Below, piece after piece: positions 8,871-17,702 of a DNA stretch of 17,702 nucleotides; the first letter of the stretch is position 1; every line of letters begins with the position of its first letter. The translations under genes were made by a program, and so were the position numbers. The DNA comes from Chloromonas sp. AAM2 (lineage: Eukaryota; Chlorophyta; Chlorophyceae; Chlamydomonadales; Chlamydomonadaceae). The notes under the pieces are model-generated. The model saw only the letters and a program-made list of their open reading frames with translations. It had not been told where the DNA came from and did not search any database. The stretch is from contig QAXH01001102.1 of the NCBI GenBank assembly GCA_004335635.1, forward strand, positions 1 through 17,702, read 5' to 3'.

Positions 8871-9839
8871 GCCCTGAGCTCTGATAGTCAAAGCGCATGG
8901 AAAGCCAGCACATCAAGCACTTTCATCAAGGATCCAGATTACGAGTGCCAACCAAACGTTCAGATGTACCGTGATCACAAACGTTTCAATCCTTTGAGAT
9001 AGAGTTGCACCAAACCTCTGAGCAGACATGCTTCCGTATCCTGGTCAAGTACGGTTATATGGGTGGAATTTAGAAGTTTAGTAGAGTAATCAGCAAGGCA
9101 AGGAAATGAAGAAGAAAAGGAAAGAAGGGTGGCTGTCTAGAAGGGTTCATACAGCCAATCATCTCAGTACAAAAAAAAAACTACCAAGTGTGCGCATGCT
9201 GCCAAGCTCATGTACATCCTGCGCCCTGCCATACAATTCCAAGACGCGTAGCTCAGTCTGCATTGAGTGGCCTACAAGTCAAGTCTATAACACAGCCTGA
9301 ACAGAAGTATCAAAGGTGCAGCGAGTTGCATGAATAGAAAATTCAGTTCTGGTTGCCCGCTTTCTCCATTTAGAGCCATGGAAACGAATACGCTTGCACA
9401 ACCTGAGCCCTTCCATTCCCGAGTTCTAGTGTGGTCGCTGCAACATCACCTGAACAACATGCACGAGTGATGGATGGTGCTCTGCACGTCCCATCTTCAC
9501 AGAATGACCCAGCTCCATCATCAAGCCGCTGTGTTCTCAGCTGCAGGCTTGCAGGTGCGGGCCTCTCATGTTATGCCTAGCTCGTTTTACGGGGCGGTGC
9601 CCGACAAATGTCATGAGTTTGTGAAGGTGATGTGCACTGCCTTGTGGCATGCATGCATGCATGCTAACCACTGCTGTCGTGCTTTCCCAAGCAATGACCT
9701 CGGTGCTGCGATAACCGCCAGTTACCCTCTGGCGACGTCCACGGGTATTCATCTGCTGCTGCTGTGTTGAAAGGCTCCAGTAGACGTTTGCTCAACAAGC
9801 TTACCCAGTTAGCAGCAAGTCCAAGGCCTGTTGAGATGC
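8871..9839. other. No gene seen; likely 3' flank or UTR of the aminohydrolase gene
   Basis: ORFs are short and unconvincing. The stretch holds a 10-base A run near 9171 and an 18-base (GCAT)n palindrome at 9647-9664. No TGTAA was found on the minus strand between 9300 and 9840, so the 3' end of the aminohydrolase transcript could not be placed. Confidence 0.4.
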
Positions 9840-9978
9840 TTACGACAGCAGAGGGTCTACTGTGGTATCCTTATTGATGACGTACCTGCATGCACCACAT
9901 CAAGCGTGAGCAGCAGAATGGAGCCAGCACTACGAAGCGCCCGGACCTCTCACGTAAGTAGGTGTTGGCACAGGAGCA

Positions 9979-10017
<39 letters not shown>

Positions 10018-13000
10018 ACACGACACACACAATGTAGCCAGCGGGCGCTGTCCCATCTTTGCACATGGAAGTGCGCAACACCTCTTTGGCAGCCTCAATC
10101 TTACTAACCTGTGTCAACTTTGGCGCACGTTTGGCTTTGTTTCGTTTTGATGTGGTGAACAAAAGAAGCTGCACAATGCAGCCGTTAGACAGCCCAGCTG
10201 CCCATGCAGTCCCCCTGCTCACCTGGAGCGCGAGCTGCCCAGCGCCGCGTACCACTGAATCACATAGGGCGCCATCCAGATAGCATCGCCCGCCTGAGCA
10301 GGGCAAGGCATGTGCCAGGGCACCGGTCATACAGGCACAGTCCAGGTGTGTGAATCGATTGACAAGGCGACCGTGTGCATGCAAAATCAGGTGAACAGAT
10401 GTAATCTGGTGTGAGCTGGCGATTCCAACGCCAACAGGCAGTTGTGGCTTGCCCAGGCGCCCAGCAGCATAAATCAACAGGCATGTTGAACAAGACTGGC
10501 AAGCATTTCACGTGGTCAAGACAATCTTAACTCAAGTTGTTGAAAGCATGATGCTCATGCTTCAACCTTGGGGGTTCTTAAGCTGCAAAACCGCAGTACG
10601 CCCAAAGCCGTACAGTTATCATTGCAGTCGAGTCATGTCAGTGTCAGGACTGTGGCTCACCGTCACCGGGTACCACTGGTCTGCCAGGCGGTAGATGCCT
10701 CGGCCCTCCAGGAGCATCAGGCCGTGCTGGTTGTAGTGAATCTCCTGCGCACCAACCAGCGCAGTGCAAGTGGGTTGCCAGTGGACGCAAAGCAGGTTGT
10801 CTTGCATGGCCTTCCACAACATGCACATCCCGAGGGTATGTGGGCATACAGCTTGCTCAGCTTGATTCTGCTTTTAGGGCGGTGCGGTGCCCTCGTGTCG
10901 CACTGGTTGGTTCTGCAAAACGACCGAACAGCATTGCCCTCAAGACGTGTGCTTGTGTCATGTCGAGCGGGTGCGAGTGGCGTGTGCTCGTGCCGGGGGC
11001 CAGCGGGTGCGGGTGGCATGTGGCCGCCCAAAATGGTCACGTGCACATGGCATGACTGGCTGCATCCCAAGCATACCCCATCAATACGGGGAACTGGGTG
11101 CACATTCGCTGAGAAACGTAAGACTTGCTCCCATGTTTTGGAGGGAGGGTTGCTCCTATGCTGTAGGCGTGATAGTGTGCGAAGGGCAGGGGGAAAGCAA
11201 GTGTCAATCATCCGATCCATACCAGGAGTAGCACAGTTTAGGCGGTGATGGCTTAGGCAGCCTCTAGATTGGCTGTGAGGGTGGGTGGAGGCCAGGGGCC
11301 CCCCCATGTCAAAAATGAGGTGTGGGTCGGCAACAGTAACCATCGGCCTCCCCTGGCCAAGGATGTGCATTGCGTGTACCTTGACGTTGAGGAACTCCCC
11401 CGGGTTGAAGTCCATGATGTGAATGTTGAAGTCATAATCCGCAGTCTACAGCACAGCAGCAACAAGGAGTTGTGCACTCTGCATCATCACACCATCATGA
11501 CATGGCTTATCATCGTTCCACTCACAGCATGGGTGAACCCATGCGCCCTGCATGCAGACCGGCAACCGGCACCAAGTCTGAACCAACTTATGCATTCCAA
11601 CAGAGATGTCAAGCATTGCTGCAAGCTCACACCCAGAGTTTTGAAGCAACACCGGCTGCTTTGCTTGGATTAGCAAATGAGAACAGCAACATGTGTAAGC
11701 TGGGATTTGTTAACATTGAAACAAGCCTAACACCCAGCACTGGAACGGCAAGCAGTAAGCATTCTAGGCGAAGTGCAGTGCCCCAGCTGGCCTTAATTGG
11801 CTGCCACCGTCCCTTGTCTGCACACCCTCCTTTAAACCATAATACACCGACTCGTGGAATGCCTTTACTTCGCCCTGGTTACTGCAAGCTCCTGCCTGCG
11901 TTCCAGGGTGCTATCACCCTGCTTCACAGGCGGGCGGCAGTGTTTCTCCCCCTTGGCAAATGCTTGATAATAAAATCAGCGTATTATCAGTTTTGTAAGC
12001 ATACACTCAGTTTTAGAGTTTCTTGTAGATTCCAAATCAGCGTATGCTTCTTGTCAGTTTTGTGTACGATGGCAGACGATGAACGATGCTAGAAAAATCA
12101 CTGACTCCCACTGCACAGCCTGTGGGCCCCACCAGCCGCCCACCAACCCCTGGCCTCAGTCATCGCTCTGCCCTGCCTGAGGAAGCAGCTTGCGCAGCCC
12201 AAACACCTCCCCTGGGACCGGCAGCAGCGGGGCATCGTCCACAAAGCCGTGTTGAAAGGTGGGCTTGCCCTGCAGGCGGCACTCAAACGGGCGGGTCAAG
12301 CCGGGCGCCTGGCACGTTTCTTCACACGTCATGCAAGGTGTTCACCAGGAGGTTGGCGAACGGGTCTCCCCTTCCCCGAACAGGTCCTAACTAGGTTAAT
12401 GAGGGGTCTATTCAACAGCTGTCAAAAGAGAGGATCACAACGCCATAGCTAAAGTTCAGATCCATTGCCTTACACCATAGCCATGCACCTTGTCTCAAAC
12501 ACACATGATGCCACAAGCTGGTGTTCACTTTGACCGGTTGCAGCTGCTGGCCACAGTCATGGGTGGCACATGTGCAGCACATGTTTGTCCGGCAACCCCG
12601 TGTCCGCCTGCTGCAGCCTGTCCCGCGCTGACTGTGTGTCAGCGCTCAACGTTCATAACCTTAGGTTTTCAGATTTAGCAACAGCAGTCTTTGGCAATGC
12701 GGATGTGATGATGATGAAACATGCTTGAGCAGCTAACAGCGCAACCGCGTAGCAGCTTGAGCCATGTTCTGTTCCACATGCGGGACGATACAGATGTAGA
12801 AAGACGTTCGTCACACACCTTGGCGGTGTATTTCCTCTCCCAGAGCAAGAGTCCAGCGCCTGATGCAGAGGAGAGTCTGCGGCAAGAAAACAACCAGCCC
12901 AACCCAGCAGATCAACTGAAGCATCAGCATGCAATGCAAACCTGTTTCTTGCATCGCATGCATGAACACGCCTCAATGAACAACAGTTGGCTACAGCCAG

Positions 13001-15389
13001 ACCGTGGAGCATGTATCACATGCTGCATCACGTGCTGCCCTTGCCTGGAGCATGCGTCACGTGCTGCAGCACATGCTGCCCCTACCTTGAAGCGCTGCCT
13101 GGCGGGAAGTAGGCGTAGTGGTTGCTGCCGAGCGCCACCTCAGAGCCATCCTCATGCGCCACCTTAGCACTCCCTTCCAGAACAAGAACGAACCTGGCAG
13201 TGCAGTCATCACAGCGCATGGGGCAACTGCCTTGTAGCGCTTGCTCCAGGACAAGGGCAAACCTGGCAGTGCAGTCATCACAGCGCATGGGGCAACTGCC
13301 TTGTAGCGCTTGCTCCAGGACAAGGGCAAGCCTGGCAGTGAAACGCATGGGCAAAGCTCCTAGGGTGCGTTCATACGTGAAATTTGTTCCGTAAGTTGCG
13401 TAATTCGAACGCATTTTGGATTTCCGAATGCATTTCCTGGCAGCACAGCGCATGAGGCGAAAACTCAAACACATTCTAAACGCAAACCAAGTTTGGCCAA
13501 TTTTGCCAATCCCGACCTTTGTGTGTGCCTGTGTGTTGTGAGTTAGGGTAAAACCTTCAGTCTATTGACTGGTATAAGTATTGATTACATCAGGGGGGCC
13601 CACATGCACCAAGCGCGAACGCTAGCAAGCCATGCAAGAGGCAAGGCGCCCTAACAACAGAGCAACAGAAGGCAACTTTAAGGCGCAAAGAGCAAAGAAC
13701 ACAGAAGTCAAAGCACTGTGGGCAAACAAAGGCGTTGACTGGTTGGTTCTGTACAAGGGGTACAGACCCTAAACTGTTTGAAAGCCTTTCACCGCAGCTG
13801 TTCAAGTAGCTGTTGGGACTGCTGGTGTGCAAGTCCATACCTTGCCTCCAATCCACCTTTGTGTCGGTCACATCGCAGTATGGCCACTGAGGTCAGGGCC
13901 TGAGTTGGCCATCAGTACCGCCTGACGTACTCTCCTTCCATGGTCACAACCTGTGATCTGATTGATCTAAGTTGGTCTGTTGAGCTGACTGTCAGCCCAG
14001 TATACAACTACCGGGGATGATGTGGCGTCAGAAAGAATCATAGCAAACGGCTGTTTGGTTGAATAGCAGCTTGAAGACATGTTAGAGCTGTTGCACATCA
14101 TCTTCGGTACTTGCATGAAGTTTGTTATTACTTATTTGGCATTTATTTATTTGATTCATCTTATTTGATTATTTATAGAATTATGTCATTATAACTGTAT
14201 TCAATTACTGATTAGATATGCACTGCCTGCCTGGGCTCACCTCTCCACGTCCTCTGCGGGTGCACCCGGTGCAGCCGCCCCCGCGGACATGTTGGCTAGG
14301 AACATGGCAAAGGAGGCGCGGCCAGTGGCAGGGGAGATGAGGTGGCACGTCAGGGAGTTGGTCCTGTCAAGGCACAGGCCAGGCAGCTTGCTGTGTTTTG
14401 TTGTTCAGGAGCAACCTTCAGTCTAGTGACTGCTCGGCTCTGTACATGGGGTAAGCTTGTCGTGCAGTGACCATACTGCAACTGCCATTTGATCAATTAC
14501 CTCCCGAGCTTTGCTCTGGGTAATGCACATGTTTGGGTTACTGCTGTGGTTGTGTTCATGTTGTGACTGCCAGCCTGCCTGTTGAGGTGTGTCCGCTGCC
14601 GCTCATGCCCCGGTGATGAGATGGGCAAGTCCGCAGACATTTGCATGCAAAGCAAGTGCTGGTTCCTCGAGGTTAACAGCCGCAGTGCAGGGTGCAGTGA
14701 TGTACCTGTGATTTTCAGATAGTATTGCTACCTCGGTGGAATTCCCCTGTACAGCGTCGGGCAACTAGTGGATGCTCTCCCTTCTGTAAGGAATGCGACT
14801 GAGGATCAATGCTGTGTGTAGAATAGCCGGCTACATTGTAAAAAGCTGCTGTTGACTAGGGGAATGAAAGCCGGCAGCACCACTAGCGAGGGAAAAAATC
14901 ATGCCTGTCCTTGTGCTCGAGGCGCTTACCATCCAGGCTGCCCTGCCCAGACCCTGCTCTCCGGAGTGATGAGCGCATGGTCACGTGTGTAGACGCTACG
15001 GGTGAAGCCTGGCAGCTCTGCAACGGTAAAGTGTCAAGCTTGCATGAACCTAAAGTTTGCCTCTGGGCTGTGGAACGTATGTCTAGCAGGCAACTAGGCA
15101 CTTGCCTGCCAGATGGATTGCACTGCCATGGTGAGAAGAGAAGACTTGTGAGTAGTCATGGGGTAAAGGGCCCAGGTCAGCAGCGGAACCTGCAACTCAT
15201 GTGCATGCTGACTACATTGCTGGCATGAATCGCATGCATAACCGCTGCGACACTGGCAGTGAGTGCAATAGCGCATCTGATGTCCCAGATGGCCCTACAT
15301 GTGTTGGCAGCACTTGCAGCAGTGGCAGTAGCCAGGTGCGTCACTGCTAGCACCAGTAAGCAGATCCAGCTGCCAGGTATAAGTTCCAT
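9840..15389 (-). CDS. UGLYAH: (S)-ureidoglycine aminohydrolase, complete 11-exon gene
   Basis: The enzyme hydrolyses (S)-ureidoglycine to (S)-ureidoglycolate and ammonia in allantoin (purine) catabolism; plant orthologues are Mn-dependent ER proteins with two cupin domains. Exons: 15389-15299, 15189-15106, 15017-14930, 14363-14241, 13193-13086, 12876-12819, 12269-12177, 11445-11380, 10744-10661, 10293-10223, 9885-9840. Their phases join into 303 codons plus TAA, close to plant enzymes (about 298). Residues 1-28 form a signal peptide ([12 protein letters not shown] core). Then come [129 protein letters not shown] and RYVINKD. Known Mn ligands Glu, His, His and Gln are present as E238, H240, H244 and Q278 with the family spacing. 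Introns 2 and 7 appear to be GC-AG. The first donor is the least certain; 15314 would also keep phase. A 69-bp repeat triplicates the acceptor of the fifth exon. Long ORFs over the introns are spurious. Confidence 0.95.
9981..10014. repeat. (GT)n microsatellite in the last UGLYAH intron
   Basis: About 16-17 GT dinucleotides in a row are followed by acacacgacacacacaa, which can pair with the GT run. It lies in the intron between 10223 and 9885, so on the gene's sense strand it is a CA repeat. Confidence 0.95.
13191..13340 (-). repeat. 69-bp tandem repeat that triplicates a UGLYAH 3' splice site
   Basis: Two nearly identical 69-bp units (junctions at 13191/13260/13329) and a partial third place the acceptor ...ttt/tgcactgccag before three successive starts: 13193 (conserved exon), 13262 and 13331. 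Each is followed by a copy of the exon's first bases (GTTTGCCCTTGTCCTGGA against GTTCGTTCTTGTTCTGGA). The spacing is 23 codons and no stop interrupts, so upstream acceptors would add 23 or 46 residues after residue 129. Confidence 0.9.
13597..13628. repeat. Second copy of the 32-bp dispersed repeat (UGLYAH intron 4)
   Basis: It matches 8811-8842 in the same orientation with a single difference (accgagc/accaagc). Flanking sequence is unrelated on both sides. The host intron (13194-14240) also contains an AT-rich island at about 14125-14220, unlike its surroundings. Confidence 0.8.
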
Positions 15390-15923
15390 TGGAGCGATGC
15401 GTGGAACGTTCTCAGTCGGCAAGTTGATTCATTCATGCATCCTTGGACGATCGCTAGGCCAAGCGAAACCCGGCAGTTAGGGTTTGGCTTATCGTGCACG
15501 TGCGGGCAAACGTCCAGCTGAGATTGCTCTCACAATTAGCATCAACTGTTTGTTCGAGAAGCGCGGTGCGCATCGGCAAGCCCCTTCGTAGCTCCACACA
15601 CTCGGCCCTTGCTTGGACGTTTGTTAGCCCCACGAGTTACAGTCCCTTACCACCAGCACAAGGGACTTGGACTTTGATTGTTTCAGAAGAACCTGGACCA
15701 GACTTTTACTTCTTGTCCAAGTTCTTTTTTTTCAACGTTCTTGTATCACACACCCCATGCCTAAGGCAACACTCACAACCATCGGACATTCACAGCCAGA
15801 CTAGCTAGCCACGCCATTATTCATCTACAAGGGGAAAACAGCCTGAGTAAGGAAGAGCCATGCAACCCTCTTCTGCCAGCAGCAGCACCAGGTAACAAAT
15901 TGACCTGACCCAACCCAGCAGCC
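15390..15923. promoter_or_regulatory. Divergent intergenic region between UGLYAH and the small coiled-coil gene
   Basis: The two start codons (15389 minus, 15924 plus) point away from each other across 534 bases, so both promoters should lie here. No clear TATA box was identified. The plus-strand leader near the right end contains a short upstream ORF, MQPSSASSSTR, from an ATG at 15860 to a TAA at 15893; its 3' part sits in a duplicated leader segment. A 30-base intron between 15892 and 15921 was considered and is too short. Confidence 0.4.
15774..15875 (+). repeat. Leader duplication, copy 1
   Basis: About 102 bp related to 16781-16886: both begin cacaaccatcgg, share atcatctacaa/attcatctacaa, cagcctga and aaggaagagcc, and end caaccctcNtctg. 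This copy has ATG (15860) where copy 2 has GTG. Confidence 0.85.
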
Positions 15924-16590
15924 ATGGATGAGGTGCTGCGTGCCAAGCGTCTGACTGAGGAAATCCTTCGGCGGGCTGAGTCCATCAAACTGCACATGGA
16001 CAGTGTGAATGAGCGCATGGCGAGCATGCAGCTCATGGAGGAGAGGGCATCAAACACCCATCAGGTAACCACTGTGTGTACTTGTACATCTGTACCATCC
16101 CACAAGTTTGTGCGTCTATTATTCACATCTGTATCACACACAAGTGGAACTGAAGACGGCGTAAAACATCAACAATGCCTCTGAGCAAAAAACATCTCTC
16201 GCTTGGCTTGCGGTATACGATCAGTACGGTCATGGCTTGGCTGCTGCAAGACACCTATGTCTCAGTATGGTCTTCACAGAGACGTTGGGCACAACGGGTT
16301 CTGCTTCAGCTTGGATGTGCTCTGTTCCTGGGACACATTAAGCGATCACCAGCTACCACCCATAGAGCAGGGAACACGGTCGTTCATGTAGGTTTGACCG
16401 TTAACTTTTAATTTCTTGCGCAAGTGCAGAACCAACCATCAAGATTTGCACTGGTACACTTGTGCAGCAACCCACTAACAAACATTGCTGGAGGTTTGGC
16501 ACTGTTTGTGTACTATCCATTACAAGCAGGGAGGGCACCAAAGCTGTCCAACACGCATGTGAAGGGGATGATGACACACCGAGATGGTAG
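15924..16590 (+). CDS. Small unrecognised protein with N-terminal coiled coil, three exons
   Basis: Exons 15924-16064, 16266-16387 and 16530-16590 join in phase (0, then 2) to 107 codons plus TAG. Donors are CAG/GTAACC and CAT/GTAGGT; acceptors are cctatgtctcag and ccattacaagcag. Residues 1-47 are strongly heptad-like and charged (MDEVLRAKRLTEEILRRAES, then VNERMASMQLMEERAS), so a coiled coil is likely. Residues 48-87 (YGLHRDVGHNGFCFSLDV, then LPPIEQGTRSF) look folded. The tail is acidic (CEGDDDTPRW). A TGTAA signal lies 30 bases after the stop, which supports this end. I do not recognise the family. An alternative third exon after gcgcaagtgcag (16427) would end after about 15 codons. The gene diverges from UGLYAH and precedes the F-box gene on the same strand. 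Confidence 0.6.
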
Positions 16591-16619
16591 CGTTGGGCGT
16601 CATGGGTTGAAACAAGGGC

Positions 16620-16624
16620 TGTAA
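16620..16624 (+). terminator. TGTAA poly(A) signal of the small coiled-coil gene
   Basis: TGTAA occurs 30 bases downstream of the TAG at 16588-16590, at a position typical of green-algal 3' ends. Support is the motif plus its distance from the proposed stop. Confidence 0.5.
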
Positions 16625-16780
16625 CTGAAGAACATCACACAAGAAACCCGGTGCCTACGAAACCGTGGCCAGTTCATGTTGGCACGAGTCATGGCATGTC
16701 ACTGCACTGTCCAGCCACTGAGCTCCACTGTCCAGCACGTCACACATCAACATCATTGATGTCTTGAGGCGTGCAACACA

Positions 16781-16886
16781 CACAACCATCGGCCAGATAT
16801 CAACAACCAGAACGACCTTGAGCCACCCCCCCACAAATCATCTACAAAACAGCCTGATCAAGGAAGAGCCGTGCAACCCTCCTCTG
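16781..16886 (+). repeat. Leader duplication, copy 2
   Basis: About 106 bp related to 15774-15875, placed just before the F-box coding exon. The ATG of copy 1 is GTG here (16871), and the following codons read in frame into the F-box exon (QPSSDVRLQASALAVPRLKL, then the ATG at 16934). Confidence 0.85.
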
Positions 16887-16933
16887 ATGTACGACTGCAG
16901 GCGTCAGCTCTGGCTGTGCCTCGCCTGAAGCTG

Positions 16934-17702
16934 ATGGACCTGCCTGACGACTGCCTGTCGGCGCTGGTGTCCTGGGTGCGGCAGCATGACACCCTCTGTG
17001 CTCTGGCCAGGGTGAGGCTGAAGTCCTGAAGGCTAGTGGGTCATTGTTTGGGTGTACTACGGGGTTGAGGCTGGGCTTGCCTCCTTGAGTGCTTTTTGTT
17101 CGGGGCTTTGGTTAGACAGGCAGGACAAAACAGTTACTGTAGGTATGGAACTTGCGGAGTAGGGTGCGGTGTCTAGAATGCCAAGCGCCCATATCAGAAT
17201 CTAATAGAATCTATTAGAGTCTTCTATTAGAGAGAGCTGATCCCAAAATGATCCCAAATAGAATCTGATAAAGCAAAATCTGGCGTTCCTATTACAGTGT
17301 GCCATATAGTTTTCTATTACGCCGCAGCAATCCTAACCCTTGTGCGGAGTAATGCGGAGCAGCTCATTTGAGGGTGCACCTCCAAACTGAAACACACGGC
17401 CTGTGCATGTTGTGGCTTCAACGGCGATCCTGCTGTCCACTCATGGCTGCATGTGGCTGCATGTGGCTGCATGCCCGCATGTCCCTCGCGTGCAGACATG
17501 CACCAAGTTCCAATTCCTTGTCTACAACGACTATAAGGTGAGCTGCTGCATACTGCACGTGGCTTCGTGCTAGCTGCGTGTTACGGACATTTGTTGAATA
17601 TAAAAAAGTCTCGTGTTGGCATAGGAAAAGTACGGTTGACTGACCCTTTGACAGACCCTGCAATCGGATGCTCCAGCATGCTTCGCTGAACGATGCCTTG
17701 TA
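16934..17702 (+). CDS. F-box domain protein, 5' exons (runs off the window)
   Basis: Exon 16934-17011 encodes MDLPDDCLSALVSWVRQ and HDTLCALAR and ends at AGG/GTGAGG. Exon 17496-17537 (acceptor tccctcgcgtgcag) encodes TCTKFQFLVYNDYK and ends at AAG/GTGAGC. A third exon probably opens at 17655 after ccctttgacag and continues beyond the window. All phases are 0. The joined first two exons fit the F-box pattern: LPDDCL start, hydrophobic helix, then LARTC.KF. F-box proteins bind SKP1 and deliver substrates to SCF ubiquitin ligases; the substrate domain is not in the window. The start is ambiguous: the frame is open upstream to a GTG at 16871 in the duplicated leader, so the ATG at 16934 is the first usable one unless an upstream exon exists. 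Confidence 0.7.
17201..17262. repeat. Short inverted and direct repeats in the first F-box intron
   Basis: A 17-base near-perfect palindrome (8 bp + 1 + 8 bp, ctaataga/tctattag) at 17201-17217 is followed by another ctattag at 17224-17230 and a tandem tgatcccaaa pair at about 17238-17258. A 10-bp ggctgcatgt tandem lies further on at about 17441-17470. The AT-rich block differs from its surroundings and may be a small MITE remnant. Confidence 0.5.

Noticed and set aside
10717..11415. Minus-strand 232-aa ORF beginning [12 protein letters not shown]
   Set aside because: Only its first residues are the real UGLYAH exon (11445-11380); the rest reads into the intron past a GTACAC donor.
10568..12092. 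Long plus-strand ORFs (226 aa at 10568-11248, 206 aa at 11472-12092)
   Set aside because: They lie antisense to UGLYAH introns and exons, have no recognisable motifs, and the conserved enzyme sequence is on the minus strand.
13082..13474. Minus-strand 130-aa ORF as a separate gene
   Set aside because: Its C-terminal part is UGLYAH exon 5 and its middle is the 69-bp repeat; the N-terminal part is intron.

Overview
This window reads as nuclear DNA of a chlorophyte green alga, probably chlamydomonadalean. Genes are split into short exons with GT-AG (and two GC-AG) introns. A TGTAA poly(A)-type signal follows one stop codon and possibly a second. The one gene identified with certainty is a plant/algal-type ureidoglycine aminohydrolase. 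No bacterial operons, rRNA, tRNA or CRISPR were seen. All gene models were built by eye from conserved residues, splice sites and phase; none was tested against transcripts.

Layout. 1-1400 (+): part of a Gln/Gly/Pro-rich protein with a CAG/CAA tract. 1401-3946: essentially gene-free, with a 38-bp minisatellite. 4168-5434 (-): three exons of an unrecognised protein with a basic KRKRR cluster, a helical stretch, a Pro-rich linker and a C-terminal Trp/His-rich domain, here called the WHK domain. That domain recurs at 6873-7145 and 7450-7595 on the same strand. 5785-6264 (+): a broken fragment of a protein-primed family B DNA polymerase of the Polinton/Maverick type. 7926-8866: weak candidate exons. 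9840-15389 (-): a complete 11-exon ureidoglycine aminohydrolase gene (303 codons plus stop). 15390-15923: a divergent intergenic region. 15924-16590 (+): a small three-exon gene for an unrecognised 107-residue protein. 16781-17702 (+): the start of an F-box protein gene running off the window, whose leader is a diverged copy of the leader of the preceding gene.

Functionally, the aminohydrolase belongs to purine/allantoin nitrogen salvage: it releases ammonia from (S)-ureidoglycine, probably in the ER lumen. The F-box protein would be a substrate adaptor of an SCF ubiquitin ligase. No evidence links these genes into one pathway. The most unusual items are the three copies of the WHK domain around a decayed Polinton-type polymerase, and a 69-bp tandem repeat that triplicates a 3' splice site inside the aminohydrolase gene in multiples of three bases.
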